This document shows, piece by piece, positions 1-10,040 of a stretch of 64,000 nucleotides of DNA; positions within the stretch are counted from its first letter, which is position 1; the number at the start of each line of letters is the position of its first letter. Both the position numbers and the translations under genes were made by a program. The DNA comes from CAVRQM01 sp963732775. GTDB lineage: Bacteria > Pseudomonadota > Alphaproteobacteria > Acetobacterales > Acetobacteraceae. The stretch is taken from the NCBI GenBank assembly GCA_963732775.1, contig CAVTAR010000001.1, positions 2,335,102-2,399,101 on the forward strand, given 5' to 3'. Below the pieces are notes generated by a model, which had not been told where the DNA came from, did no database searches, and was given only the letters and a program-made list of their open reading frames with translations.

Positions 1-82
1 ATTTGCCATGCATGTCGCTGTGTTCGCGAGCGAGTTCTGCGAGCTGGTCAGCCCCAAAATACATTCCGTCCCCTAGCTCCGT

Positions 83-1931
83 TCACTGACAAGCCAAACA
101 CTCCTCATAATCCACCACCCGCGGCCGCGCCGCCTCCGCCGCCACCACCGGCGCTGCCAGCGCGGAGAACTCCACCGGCGCCACCGCCTTCTCGCTCACG
201 GAATCGGCGCGCTGCATCGACAGGCTGCGGCAGTAGTACAGCGACTTCAGCCCGCGCCGCCACGCCAGCAAATGCAACTGGTGCAGGTCGCGCTTGTGGA
301 TGTCCGCCGGGAGGAACAGGTTCACCGACTGGCTCTGGCATATATACGGCGTGCGGTCGGCGGCGTGCTCGATCACCCAGCGCTGGTCGAGCTCGAAGGC
401 GGTCTTGAACACGTCGCGCTCGTCCTGCGTGAGGAAGGCCAGGTGCTGCACGCTGCCCTTGTTCAGCGTGATCGACGACCACGTCTCCTCGTCGTCTCTG
501 GCCCCGCGCGGCCAGCAAGCGTTGCAGCGCGCGGTTGCGCACGGAGAAGCTGCCCGACAGCGTTTTTTGCAGGAAGGCGTTGGCGGCGATCGGCTCGATG
601 CCCGGCGAGGCGTTGCCGGCGATGATGGAGATGGACGCGGTGGGCGCGATCGCGAGCTTGTTGGAGAAGCGCTCCATGAACGCGAAGTCCTCGGCGTCCG
701 GGCACGGCCCGCGCTCATGCGCCAGCGTGCGGCTCGCGGTATCGGCGCCGGCGCGGATATGCGCGAACATGCGCTTGTTCCAGACCTTGGCGATCGCGCT
801 CTCGAACGGCACGCCCTGGTCCTGCAGGAAGGAGTGGAAGCCCATCACGCCGAGGCCGACCGAGCGCTCGCGCATGGCCGCATAGCGCGCCCGCTCCATC
901 CCCGGCGGCGCGCGGTCGATGAAGTCCTGCAGCACGTTGTCCAGGAAGCGCATCACATCCTCGATGAAGGCCGGGTGGTCGTGCCACTCGAACCAGGTCT
1001 CGAGGTTCAGCGACGACAGGCAGCACACGGCGGTCCGCTCCTGGCCGTGATGGTCGACGCCGGTCGGCAGCGTGATCTCGCTGCACAGGTTGGAGGTCTT
1101 CACCTCGAGGCCCGCGAGCTTCTGCTGCTCCGGGCGGGCGTTGTTCACGTGGTCGCTGAACACGAGGTATGGCTCGCCGGTCTCGATGCGGGCGGTCAGG
1201 ATGCGGATCCAGAGCGCGCGCGCGGAGATCTTGCGCATGACGGCGCTCGTCCTTGGGCGAGACCAGCGCCCACTCCTCGTCCGCCTCGACGGCGCGCATG
1301 AAGGCGTCGGAGACCAGCAGGCCGTGGTGCAGGTTCAGCGCCTTGCGGTTCGGGTCGCCGCCGGTCGGGCGGCGGATCTCGATGAACTCCTCGATCTCCG
1401 GGTGGTTGATCGGCAGGTAGACCGCCGCCGAGCCGCGCCGCAGGCTGCCCTGGCTGATGGCGAGCGTCAGGCTGTCCATGACCCGGATGAACGGGATCAC
1501 GCCGGAGGTCTTGCCGTTCTGGCCCACCTTCTCGCCGATCGAGCGCAGGTTGCCCCAGTAGCTGCCGATGCCGCCGCCCTTGCTGGCGAGCCAGACGTTC
1601 TCGTTCCACAGCGCGACGATGCCGTCGAGGCTGTCGGACGCCTCGTTCAGGAAGCACGAGATCGGCAGGCCGCGGGTGGTGCCGCCGTTGGAGAGCACGG
1701 GGGTCGCCGGCATGAACCACAGGCGGCTGATGTAGTCGTAGATGCGCTGGGCGTGGGCGGCGTCGTCGCCATAGTACCGACGCGACGCGGGCGAACAGGT
1801 CCTGGTAGCTCCTCGCCGGGCAGCAGGTAGCGGTCGTCCAGCGTGGCGCGGCCGAATTCGGTGATCAGCGCGTCGCGCGAGCGGTCCACGCGCACCTGGT
1901 GGCGGCCTTGCATCTGGACGGCATCGAGCAT
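83..1931 (-). CDS. nrdA: Ribonucleoside-diphosphate reductase, alpha (large) subunit, frameshifted
   Basis: Makes deoxyribonucleotides from ribonucleoside diphosphates in the cytoplasm; it works with a NrdB radical subunit that is not in the window. Read across three frames it gives one continuous class I alpha subunit of about 615 aa. Visible are the N-terminal MPATPVLSNGGT and SCFLNEASDSLDG block, the NLCSEI active-site region, the radical-path PTASISIIAGNASPGIEP stretch and a C-terminal EECLACQ tail with the CxxC thiols that relay electrons from thioredoxin. The start chosen is MLDAVQMQG at 1931. Frame changes fall near 1800, 1763, 1240 and 505. No in-frame stops occur within the conserved blocks, so the gene is probably intact in the organism and the indels are sequence errors. 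A NrdR-like box pair lies upstream. Confidence 0.93.
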
Positions 1932-2016
1932 GGCGGTCTCCCCAGTTTCTCGCGGCGACGGACTCGGCGACGGGTCGATGGTAGCGCTCAAGGGCTTAGG
2001 GCGGTCAATGGATGTG

Positions 2017-2063
2017 ACACTAGATGTGGGCTGGTGTGGCGTGATGGATACAAGATAGGGTTT
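2017..2063 (-). promoter_or_regulatory. Candidate tandem NrdR boxes upstream of nrdA
   Basis: Two 16-bp sites, at 2017-2032 and 2048-2063, each match 11 of 16 positions of the NrdR consensus acaCwAtATaTwGtgt. The first keeps all the strongly conserved core bases; the second lacks one. They are spaced 31 bp start to start, the helical spacing known for NrdR box pairs, and lie 86-132 bp upstream of the nrdA start. NrdR is the ATP/dATP-sensing repressor of ribonucleotide reductase genes. The sites were found by eye, so the assignment is moderate. Confidence 0.5.
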
Positions 2064-2139
2064 TCGAGCAGCATATCCAGCTAGAACATAGAAGGAACAA
2101 GGTAGACGCGGCAAAGGTTTTCAGCCACGCCGCGCAGCC

Positions 2140-3472
2140 TCAGCGGAACGCGACGAGCCGCCCGCGCGGCTCGCCCAGCACCGCGCCGTCGCGCATCGCC
2201 ACCCGCCCGCGCACGACCGTCGCCACCGGCCAGCCGGAGACCGTCGTGCCCTCGAACGGCGACCAGCCGCAGGGCGAGGCGAGCCAGGAGGCCTCGATGG
2301 TGCGACGCGCGGCGAGGTCGACGAGCGTGAGGTCGGCGTCGTGTCCCACCTCCAGCCGCCCCTTGCCGATCGCGCCGTACACCCGTGCCGGCCCGGCGCT
2401 CATCAGATCCACCAGCCGCCCGAGCGAGAGCCGCCCGGCGGCGACGTGGTCGAGCATCAGCGGCAGCAGCGTCTGCACGCCGGTGAGGCCCGCCGCGCAG
2501 TCTGGCCACGGCCGCTCCTTCGCGGCGCGGGGATGCGGCGCGTGGTCGGAGCCGACCGTGTCGACCCGCCCGTCGCGCACCGCCGCCCAGGCAGCGTCGC
2601 GGTGGCGCGGGTCGCGGATCGGCGGGTTCATCACGGCGTAGGCGCCGAGCCGGTCGTAGGCGTCCGGCGCCGCCTGCGTCAGGTGGTTGACCAGCACCTC
2701 CACCGTGGCCGTGGCGCGGAAATTGGCCAGGTAGTCGAGCTCCTCGGCGGTCGAGACGTGCAGGATGTGGACCGGCCGCCCGGTGCGCACGGCCAGGGCC
2801 ACGATGCGGCGGGTGCCGAGAAAGGCGGTCTCCACATCGCGCCACTCGGCATGGCGCGCGTACAGGTTCTCCGCGCGAAAAACTTCCGCGACGCGCTTGC
2901 AGCCGGGCTTCGTCCTCGCTGTGAAAGGCGACGCGGCGGCGGCCGGCGCGCAGCACGCGCTCGATGCCCTCGTCGTCGGCCACCAGCAGGTCGCCGGTCG
3001 AGCTGCCCGCGAACACTTTGATCGCACACACGCCCTGCCCGGTCTCCAGCGCGGCAAGGCTCGCGACGTTGCCGTGGGTCGCGCCGACGTAGAGGCCGAC
3101 GTCGCACCATGCCGCGCGAAAAACGTGCGCCTGCTTGGCGGCGAGCGCGGCGGCGTCGACCAGGGGCGGCGCCGTGTTCGGCATGTCGAACACGGCGGTG
3201 ACGCCGCCCAGCACGGCGCCGCGCGTGCCGCTTTCCATGCTCTCGACGCCGGGCACGCCGCCGCCGCCGGCATCGCGGAAATGCACGTGCGGGTCGATGA
3301 TGCCGGGGAGCACGTGCAGCGCGCGGGCATCGAGCGTGACCTCGGCCGCCGCGTCGCCGAGCGCGCCGATCGCCGCGATCCGGCCGTGGCGCACGCCGAC
3401 GTCGGCGGCCACTTCGCCCCAGGGCAGCACGCAGGTGCCGCGGCGCACCACCAACTCGAAGCACCGGGTCAT
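2140..3472 (-). CDS. pyrC: Dihydroorotase-family cyclic amidohydrolase, one frameshift
   Basis: Zinc-dependent cyclic amidase of about 444 aa. The best assignment is dihydroorotase, which closes N-carbamoyl-aspartate to dihydroorotate in pyrimidine synthesis. The N-terminal metal site is DPHVHFRDAG. A lysine-containing IKVFAGSSTGDLLV stretch supplies the carboxylated Lys. HSEDE, HILHVSTAEE and GSDHAPH give the remaining metal and catalytic residues. The C-terminus has the usual SPFEGTTVSGW pattern. The frame changes once near 2905. The start ATG at 3472 overlaps the stop of the racemase-like gene (ATGA). Because of that neighbour, a hydantoinase- or allantoinase-type activity is an alternative, but the GSSTGDLLV block favours dihydroorotase. 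Confidence 0.82.
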
Positions 3473-4088
3473 CGCGCGGCGGCGGCGGCGAGCGCGGCGC
3501 GCAGCGCCAGTGGGGGCGCGGTGAGTGGCGTCCCGGCGCGACATAGCGAGGCTGCCGGGGTCATGGAGGTCTGCATGAGCGCCACCCGGACGGCGCCACG
3601 CCGGAACGCCAGGTCAGCCCCGGCCGCGATGTGCCGGTGATAGTCGTCGAGCGACCCGGCCCGGAACAGCACCCAGGCTCCGGGCACCAGGCGCACTTCC
3701 GCCTCGGGCGCCCACCGGCGCACGAGCGCGCGGGTCGGTGCCAACGTGGCGGGCGCTGCACAGAGCGCGACGGCCGCGCCCGGCGCCAGCGCCCCGGCCA
3801 GCGCCGCATCGGCCCGCAGCACCGGACACGCGGCCTCGACGACCTGCGCCACGGCGTCGCCCAGGGTCGAGCAGGTCAGCAGCACCGCGTCGGCTGCTCG
3901 GCTGAGCCTCAGCAACTCGCGCGCGACCTCTTGCGCGAGGGTCGCGACAAGCCGCCCTCCCGCTCGGCGGCCGCGAGCAGGTCGGGCCGGACCGTGTGCG
4001 CCAAGCCAACGCCGGGCGGGCAGGCCGCGTCGAATAGGCCGGCGTTTCTGGCCGCCGTGTGCAGGCAGTGAACCCGGAACGGCCTCAT
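3469..4088 (-). CDS. Asp/Glu/hydantoin racemase-like protein, one frameshift
   Basis: About 205 aa. The N-terminus reads MRPFRVHCLHTAARNAG and the middle has DAVLLTCSTLGDAV, where the Cys lies in the second cysteine motif typical of the Asp/Glu racemase superfamily. Such enzymes epimerise an amino acid or hydantoin carbon without a cofactor. The first conserved Cys normally seen near the N-terminus is not obvious, so racemase activity is uncertain. The frame changes near 3935. The ATG at 4088 overlaps the stop of a 37-codon ORF, and the stop overlaps the start of the downstream cyclic amidohydrolase, so these genes are probably translated from one message. Confidence 0.6.
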
Positions 4089-4198
4089 CGGCCGGGACCA
4101 GATGCGGCGCGCAGTTCGGCCTGGGCCGCCACGCGCATGTGGAACACGCGCTCGCCCTCCGCGATGGCCACGCAGCGCCGCTCGGGCGGGGCGGTCAT
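4085..4198 (-). CDS. Small ORF (37 aa) between asnB and the racemase-like gene
   Basis: Starts MTAPPERRCVAIAEGERVF and ends at residue 37. Its start ATG overlaps the asnB stop as ATGA and its stop overlaps the next gene's start as ATGA, which is the pattern of a translationally coupled gene. No family is recognised. It has one Cys and no membrane segment. Because frameshifts are frequent in this stretch, it could instead be a broken piece of a longer gene. Confidence 0.35.
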   Translation of the reverse strand: MTAPPERRCVAIAEGERVFHMRVAAQAELRAASGPGR

Positions 4199-5972
4199 CG
4201 CACCGCCAGCGCCTCGAACACGTCGCCCCGCCCGGCGCGCACGCCCTGGACGTGCGCGCGATGCCACAGCGCGTAGAACAGCAGCGTGCCAGGCCGCTGC
4301 CCCTGCCGCCGGCCGTCGGCGTGCGCGGAACAGGGCGCGCACGCGGCCCGGCTCGGCGATCTCGGCCACCCCGGGCTGGCGCGCGACCAGCGGCCCGAGC
4401 CGGCTCGCCGGCGCGCGATCCAGGCGCCGACCGGCACCGTGAAGCCCTGCTTCCTGGCGAACGGCCGCGCCGCCGGGCAGTGCTGCTCCAGCCATCGGCG
4501 CAGCAGCCACTTGCCCATGCCGTCGCGCACCTTCAGCGCGTCCGGCAGCCGGAACGCGGCCGCCGCCACGCCGCCGATCGAGGATACGGCGTGCGGCCCT
4601 CGACGCCGTGCGCCATCAGGCAGCGGTCGAGCTTCAGCAGCAGGTCGTGCGGCAGCCAGTCGGCGGCATTCGGTCGCCTGCGCCGCCGCGAGCCGGGTGC
4701 GCCCGCCGCCCGGCTGCCTGCGCCTCGGCCGCCGCGATGCCGTCGCGCCAGCCGGCAGGACGCGCCCGCAGCACGTCCAGCCGATCGAAGGTGCCGCGCG
4801 CCCGCATCACCCGCCCGCCCAGCCACCACGGGCGCATCGCGCTGCGATAGCGGCCGTAGCCGCCGAACATCTCGTCGCCGCCCTCGCCGGACAGCACCAC
4901 CTTCACGTCCTGCCGCGCCCGCCGCGCCAGGAACCAGGTCGGGATGATGGCGAAGTCCGCCGCGGGGTCGTCGAGGCAGGCGACGATGGCGGGCAGATGC
5001 CGCCACACCTCGGCCTCGCCCACCTCGATCGTCTCGTGGTGGGCACCGCACGCGCGCGCCACGGCGCCGCGGCCTCGCGCTCGTCGGCCGCGTCGGGCAC
5101 GTCGAAGCCGGCGGTGTAGGCCAGCACCGGCGCGCTCGTTCAGCCGCGCCATCAGCGTCAGCAGCGCGGCGCTGTCGATGCCGCCCGACAGGAACATGCC
5201 GTATGGCACGTCGCTGCGCTGGTGCAGGTCGACGCTTTCGGCCAGCGCCGATCCAGCCGCGCCAGTGCCGCGGTCTCGCCGATCTCCTCGGGACCGCCCT
5301 CGGGCAGTGCGGCGAGGCGGTCATGCGCCAGCACCCGGCCATCGGCACAGGTCAGCGTCTCGCCAGGCAGCACGCGGCGGATGCCGGGGAAGATGGTGTC
5401 GGCCCCGGTGGTGAACTGGAGCTGCAGCAGCTCGTCGCGCGCCGCCGGTCCGAATGCGCGCGCGGCACGATGCCGGCGGCCAGCAACGCCTGCGGCTCGG
5501 AGGCGAAGGCGAGGCAGGCGGGCGTCTGCGGCGACGTAGAGCGGCTTGATGCCGAACGGGTCGCGCGAAAGCGTGACGGTGCGCTGCGGCCCGCTCGTGG
5601 ATCGCCAGCGCATACATGCCGCGCAGCGTGTCGGCAGAAGCTCGGGCCGTCGCGCAGCCAGAGCTTGCAGCGGCGGCCTCGTTGTCGCTGCCGGTGGCGA
5701 AGCGCACACCCGGCATCTCCGCCCGCATCTCGCAGAAATTGTAGATCTCGCCGTTGCCGACCAGGGCGGCGGCGGCGGCGTAAAGCGGCTGGTCGCCGGT
5801 GACGAGGTCGATGATGGCGAGCCGGTTGTGCGCCAGGCCGACGCGTCCCACCACGCTGTGCCCGCCGCCGTCCGGGCCCGCGATGGGCCAGGGCCGCCTG
5901 CAGCGCGGCCAGAGTCGCCGGGTCCGGGTCGGGGGCGCCGGCCGCGGCGAGGATGCCGGCTATGCCGCACAT
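4195..5972 (-). CDS. asnB: Asparagine synthase (glutamine-hydrolysing)-like, multiply frameshifted
   Basis: Class II glutamine amidotransferase plus AsnB-type ATP-pyrophosphatase, about 590 aa when frames are joined. MCGIAGIL places the nucleophilic Cys at residue 2 (start ATG 5972). NGEIYNF and RDPFGIKPLY belong to the glutaminase domain. MPYGMFLSGGIDSA is the synthase P-loop and LSGEGGDEMFGGYGR the downstream conserved block. The C-terminal part has KQGFTVPVGAWI. It should transfer ammonia from glutamine to an activated carboxylate: aspartate, or another acceptor. Roughly eight single-base frame changes occur between about 4560 and 5870, with no nonsense codons inside conserved blocks. It heads a chain with a racemase-like gene and a cyclic amidohydrolase. 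Confidence 0.85.
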
Positions 5973-6200
5973 GGGGTGCGGGCCGGCCGGGACGGTGCGG
6001 CGACAGCCATCGTGGCGGAGTAGCACCGGCGTCGGAGTCTGTCGCCTTCGGCGCTCTCTCCGACCCGGGCACCTCACCCGAAGCAGGGCGGGCGGCCGCG
6101 ACCGGCCGCGACGGCGAGGGACGGTCTCCAGGGGCATACCGCGTGGGATCGACGGGCCTCCTGTCTTGCGCGTGGTTCACCGCTGCGCCATCTCCGGGCC

Positions 6201-7043
6201 ATGACTGACATGGCCCTCCTGCCCCAACGCGGCGTGATCGAGGTGGCGGGCGCAGATCGCGTCGAGCTTCCTTCAGGGTCTGGTCTCGAACGACGTCGCA
6301 GACGTGGCCTTGCGGCGCGCGGTGTGGGCGGCGCTGCTGACGCCGCAAGGCAAGTGGGTGGCCGATTTCTTCATCCTGCACGCGGGAGACACGCTGCTGC
6401 TGGATTGCGAGCGGGGGCAGGTGCCGATGCTGACGCAGCGGCTCGGGCGCTATCGGCTGCGCGCGGCGGTGAGGCTGGCCGCCCGTTCCGACGACTGGCT
6501 GGCGTATGCCGCGTTGGGGACGGCGAGCCGGACTCTGCCCGGCGATGCCGTTGCGGCGCCCGATCCGCGCCTGCCCGAGGCCGGGTGGCGCATCCTGTCG
6601 CGGACGCCCGCTCGCCGCGACGGCGCGACGCGACGGCGTGGGACGGCATCGGCTGACGCTCGGGCTGCCGGATGGCTCGCGCGACATGGAGGCGGAGAAG
6701 TCCGTCCTGCTGGAAGCGGGGTTCGACGAGCTGGGCGGCGTGTCCTGGACCAAGGGCTGCTACATGGGCCAGGAACTGACCGCGCGGACCAAGTATCGCG
6801 GGCTGGTCAAGCGGCGTCTGGTGCCGGTCGGCATTGCCGGCGCGACGCCTGGGTCGGGCGCGCCGGTGCTGCGCGACGGCAGCGGAGGTGGGCACGATGC
6901 GGTCCAGTCGCGGCGATATCGGCCTTGCCACGCTCCGACCGGAAGTATTCGACGCAGTGTTGACCAGCGGCGAGGCGATCCTCACCCCACGCCCGCCGGC
7001 CTGGCTGCGGCTGGCGGACTCCGAGGTGGTCGGCATGTCATGA
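6201..7043 (+). CDS. ygfZ: Folate-binding protein YgfZ (iron-sulfur cluster maintenance), frameshifted
   Basis: About 280 aa related to the aminomethyltransferase GcvT; YgfZ/Iba57 proteins use folate and a conserved Cys to support assembly or repair of Fe-S enzymes. The family signature KGCYMGQELTARTKYRG is complete, including the Cys. The N-terminus MALLPQRGVIEVAGADRVE followed by FLQGLVSNDV fits the family once an extra C near 6271 is discounted. Further frame changes lie near 6630 and 6890. ATG at 6201 is used; an in-frame ATG at 6210 is an alternative. The stop overlaps the next gene's start as ATGA. Confidence 0.85.
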
Positions 7044-7624
7044 GCCAGACCACGCAGGCGCTCGACTGGGAGCAGCGATTTCGCGCCGGCACCACGCCGT
7101 GGGAACGGCCGGAGGCCAACCCCGCGTTCCTCGCCTGGCGGGCGAGTGCGGTGCTGATGCCGGGTCGCATCCTGGTGCCCGGGGCCGGGCGCAGCGCCGA
7201 GCCGCGCCTGCTGGCCGAGGCCGGGTTCGAGGTGACGGTGGTGGACGCCGCCGCGACCGCGGTCGCGTTCCAGCGCGAGATGCTGGCGGCGTTCGATGCC
7301 ACCGCCGAGCAGGCCGACCTGTTCGCCTGGCTGCCCGAGGCGCCGTTCGACGCGGTCTACGACCAGACCCTGCTGTGCGCGCTGCCACCACCGGCCTGGA
7401 AGGATTACGCGACCCGGCTGCGGGAGTGGCTGCGACCCGGCGGCGTGCTGGCAATCCTGTTCATGCAGACGTTCCGCGATGGCGGCCCGCCATTCCATTG
7501 CGACCTCGCCACGATGCGCGGGCTGTTCGACGCCGAGCACTGGGACTGGCCCGACGCGCTGCCGGCACCGGTGGCGCACCCCGCGGGCTGGAGCGAGCAG
7601 CCGGCGGTACTGCGGCGGGTGTAG
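7040..7624 (+). CDS. Class I SAM-dependent methyltransferase, TPMT-like
   Basis: 194 aa, intact. The N-terminus has the WEQRF..GTTPWERPEANPAF pattern of thiopurine S-methyltransferase-like and thiol methyltransferase proteins. The SAM-binding motif I is RILVPGAGRSAE, followed by an acidic residue in VTVVDAA, and FDAVYDQTLLCAL is the post-motif strand. The likely reaction is methylation of a small thiol, halide or thiopurine-type substrate; the substrate cannot be read from the sequence. It is translationally coupled to ygfZ through an ATGA overlap. No frame disruption. Confidence 0.8.
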   Translation: MSQTTQALDWEQRFRAGTTPWERPEANPAFLAWRASAVLMPGRILVPGAGRSAEPRLLAEAGFEVTVVDAAATAVAFQREMLAAFDATAEQADLFAWLPEAPFDAVYDQTLLCALPPPAWKDYATRLREWLRPGGVLAILFMQTFRDGGPPFHCDLATMRGLFDAEHWDWPDALPAPVAHPAGWSEQPAVLRRV

Positions 7625-7634
7625 GCAGACCCGC

Positions 7635-9032
7635 CTAGTCCGCCGGCTCGTCACCCCCGTCGAGCAGCGTCGCGGGGAGCGCGCGGCCAGTGCGCGCGCC
7701 GAGCTCGCGCAGTTGCTCCACCTGCCGCACGACGTTGCCCTTGCCGGTGGAGAGCTGCAGCAGCGCCTTGTCGTAGGAATCCCGCGCCTTGGCGAGTTGC
7801 CCGCCAACCGCGAGCAGGCTCTCCGCGAACCCCACGAACTTGTCGTAGAGCCCCCCTGCCCGGCGCGCGATCTCGTCGGCGTTGCGCTGGCGGCGGTCCA
7901 CCTGCCAGACATTGGCCACCGTGCGCAGCGCGATCATCAGCGTGGTCGGCGTAGCGATGGCGACGTTGCGCTCGGCCGCGGCCTGCGCGAGGTCCGGCGC
8001 CACGCGCATCGCCGCGGCCAGCGCGCCCTCGATCGGCACGAACATGATGACGTAGTCGAGGCCGTCGCCAAACGCCGCGGCGTAACCCTTGTCGCCCAGC
8101 GCGCGGATATGCGCGCGCAGCGCGGCGACGTGGTCGTCGAGATGGCGCGCGGTCTCGGCCTCCGTCCCGGCGTTGACGTGCTGCTCGAACGCCCGCAGCG
8201 AGACCTTCGCGTCGACGATGATGCGCGGGCCGCCGGGCAGGTTCACCACCACGTCCGGGCGCAGCCGCTGGCCGTCCTCGGTGGTGACGCTGGTCTGCGC
8301 CGCATACTCCTCGCCCTCGCGCAGGCCGGCGCGTTGCAGCACGGTCTCCAGCACCATCTCGCCCCAGGCCCCCTGCATCTGCACCTGCCCGCGCAGCGCG
8401 CGCGTGAGGTTCACGGTCTCGGACGTCATCGTCGTGCTGGCGTCGTTCAGGGCGCGGATCTGCTCGGCCAGCGTCGCCCGTTCGCGCGCGGTCTCTAGTG
8501 CCGCGGCCTGCAAGCCCTGCTGATACTCGCCGAGCTTCTCGCGCACCGGGTTCAGCAGCATGGCGATCTGCTCGCGGTTCTGCGCACCGAATTGCTGGCT
8601 GTGTCCGCGCATCACCTCGTCCGCCAGCACGCGGAACTCCCGCGTCATGCTGTCGCGCGCGTCCTTCAGCAGGGCGAGCTTCTCCTCGGCCTGCCGCGCC
8701 TGCTGCACGAGCGCTTCGCGTGCGGCGGCGAGCGACTGTTCGGCGCGTGCCTTGCCGTCGCGCAGGGCGGCGACCGTCGCCTCGCGCTGGTCGAGCGCTC
8801 CCAGCAGTTCGGGAATCTTCAGCGCCCGCTGCTGCTCCACGGCCAGCGCACGCAGCAGGTCCGCCTCGGCGCGCATCCAGCCATGCTCGCGCCGCCCCTG
8901 CTCGCGGCGCAGCAGCAGCGCGACCAGCAGCCCCGCGAACAGCGCCGAGGCCACCGCGAGCGCCACCACCAGGTCGGGTTGCAGCAGCCAGGCGGGGAGG
9001 TCGAACAGCGGCGGGTCGGCGTGCGGGGTCAT
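7635..9032 (-). CDS. rmuC: DNA recombination protein RmuC
   Basis: 465 aa, intact. One N-terminal membrane segment (about residues 19-42, LVVALAVASALFAGLLVALL) is followed by a long Glu/Arg/Ala-rich coiled coil and then a PD-(D/E)XK nuclease-type domain. That domain has RGQVQMQGAWGEM, LRPDVVVNLPGG and IIVDAKVSL, where the Asp and Lys are the expected nuclease residues. RmuC limits inversions and rearrangements of repeated DNA. The ATG at 9032 is chosen because it directly precedes the membrane anchor. It is convergent with the methyltransferase, with 10 bp between stops. Confidence 0.92.
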   Translation of the reverse strand: MTPHADPPLFDLPAWLLQPDLVVALAVASALFAGLLVALLLRREQGRREHGWMRAEADLLRALAVEQQRALKIPELLGALDQREATVAALRDGKARAEQSLAAAREALVQQARQAEEKLALLKDARDSMTREFRVLADEVMRGHSQQFGAQNREQIAMLLNPVREKLGEYQQGLQAAALETARERATLAEQIRALNDASTTMTSETVNLTRALRGQVQMQGAWGEMVLETVLQRAGLREGEEYAAQTSVTTEDGQRLRPDVVVNLPGGPRIIVDAKVSLRAFEQHVNAGTEAETARHLDDHVAALRAHIRALGDKGYAAAFGDGLDYVIMFVPIEGALAAAMRVAPDLAQAAAERNVAIATPTTLMIALRTVANVWQVDRRQRNADEIARRAGGLYDKFVGFAESLLAVGGQLAKARDSYDKALLQLSTGKGNVVRQVEQLRELGARTGRALPATLLDGGDEPAD

Positions 9033-9142
9033 TCGCCCCGGAGGATGGCACGCCGCAGCGTGGCCGGGTCGATGGCGCTCCAGGGTGTTGCGACGCGGCA
9101 CTCGCCGATAGGGTAGGCGTCGCCCGCCGCAGGAGAACGCCC

Positions 9143-10036
9143 GTGCCCCTCGCCGCCGAACCCGTGGCCTACGTCGATGGCAGCTTCGTCCCGCTGGAGA
9201 GCGCGCGGGTCTCGGTGCTGGATCGCGGCTATCTGTTCGGCGACGGCGTCTACGAAGTCACCGCCGTACTCGACGGTGACCTGGTCGAACCCGAACCGCA
9301 CCTGAGCCGGCTGGAACGCTCGCTTGGCGAGATCGGCATGGCGATGCCGCTGCCAGCCGAGCGGATCGCGGCGCTGCACCAGGAACTGCTCCTCCGCGCG
9401 GGGCTGCGCGAGGGATTGGTGTACCTGCAGGTGACGCGCGGCGCCGGGCCGAGCCGGGACTTCCTGCCGCGCCCCGAGGCACCGCCGAGCCTCGTGATGT
9501 TCACCGAGTTCGCGCCCGCTGGTGGACACCTCGGCCGCCCGCGACGGCATCGCGGTGGCGAGCCTGCCCGACCTGCGCTGGGCGCGGCGCGACATCAAGT
9601 CGGTGGGCCTGCTGGCGCAGGTGCTGGCGAAGCGCGAGGCGGCGTCGCGCGGCTGCCAGGACGCCTGGCTGGTGCAGGACGGGCACGTCACCGAGGGCGC
9701 GTCATCGACCGCATTCATCGTCGCGGGCGACACCGTCGTGACGCCGCCCAACTCGCGGACGATCCTGCCGGGGGTGACGCGCCAAGCCGGTACCTGGCGC
9801 TGGCCGTGGAGCACGCGCTCGGCATCGAGGAGCGCTCGTTCACGGTCAAGGAAGCCCAGCGCGCGCGGGAGGCCTTCCAGACCAGCGCCACGACATTCGT
9901 GCTCCCGGTGGTGCGGATCGACGGCGCCGCGGTGGGCGACGGCACGCCGGGCCCGCTGTCGCGCCGGCTGCGCGCCCTGTATCTCGACGCGGTGCGCGGC
10001 CGGCAGGCGACCGGACGCCAGCGCGCGGCCGAGTGA
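9143..10036 (+). CDS. dat: D-amino-acid aminotransferase (PLP fold class IV), frameshifted
   Basis: About 297 aa. GTG start at 9143 with an AGGAGA ribosome-binding site eight bases upstream. Family features are AYVDGSFVPLESARVSVLDRG at the N-terminus and GDGVYE. WARRDIKSVGLL holds the PLP-linked lysine, followed by a DAWLVQDGHVTEGASS block and NSRTILPGVTR. Such enzymes exchange amino groups between D-amino acids and 2-oxo acids, typically making D-glutamate or D-alanine for peptidoglycan. Frame changes lie near 9520 and 9783. It is convergent with an amino-acid/amine oxidase, with only 4 bp between stop codons, so a link to D-amino-acid metabolism is possible but not shown. Confidence 0.88.
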   Translation: MPLAAEPVAYVDGSFVPLESARVSVLDRGYLFGDGVYEVTAVLDGDLVEPEPHLSRLERSLGEIGMAMPLPAERIAALHQELLLRAGLREGLVYLQVTRGAGPSRDFLPRPEAPPSLVMFTEFAPAGGHLGRPRRHRGGEPARPALGAARHQVGGPAGAGAGEARGGVARLPGRLAGAGRARHRGRVIDRIHRRGRHRRDAAQLADDPAGGDAPSRYLALAVEHALGIEERSFTVKEAQRAREAFQTSATTFVLPVVRIDGAAVGDGTPGPLSRRLRALYLDAVRGRQATGRQRAAE

Positions 10037-10040
10037 GCCG

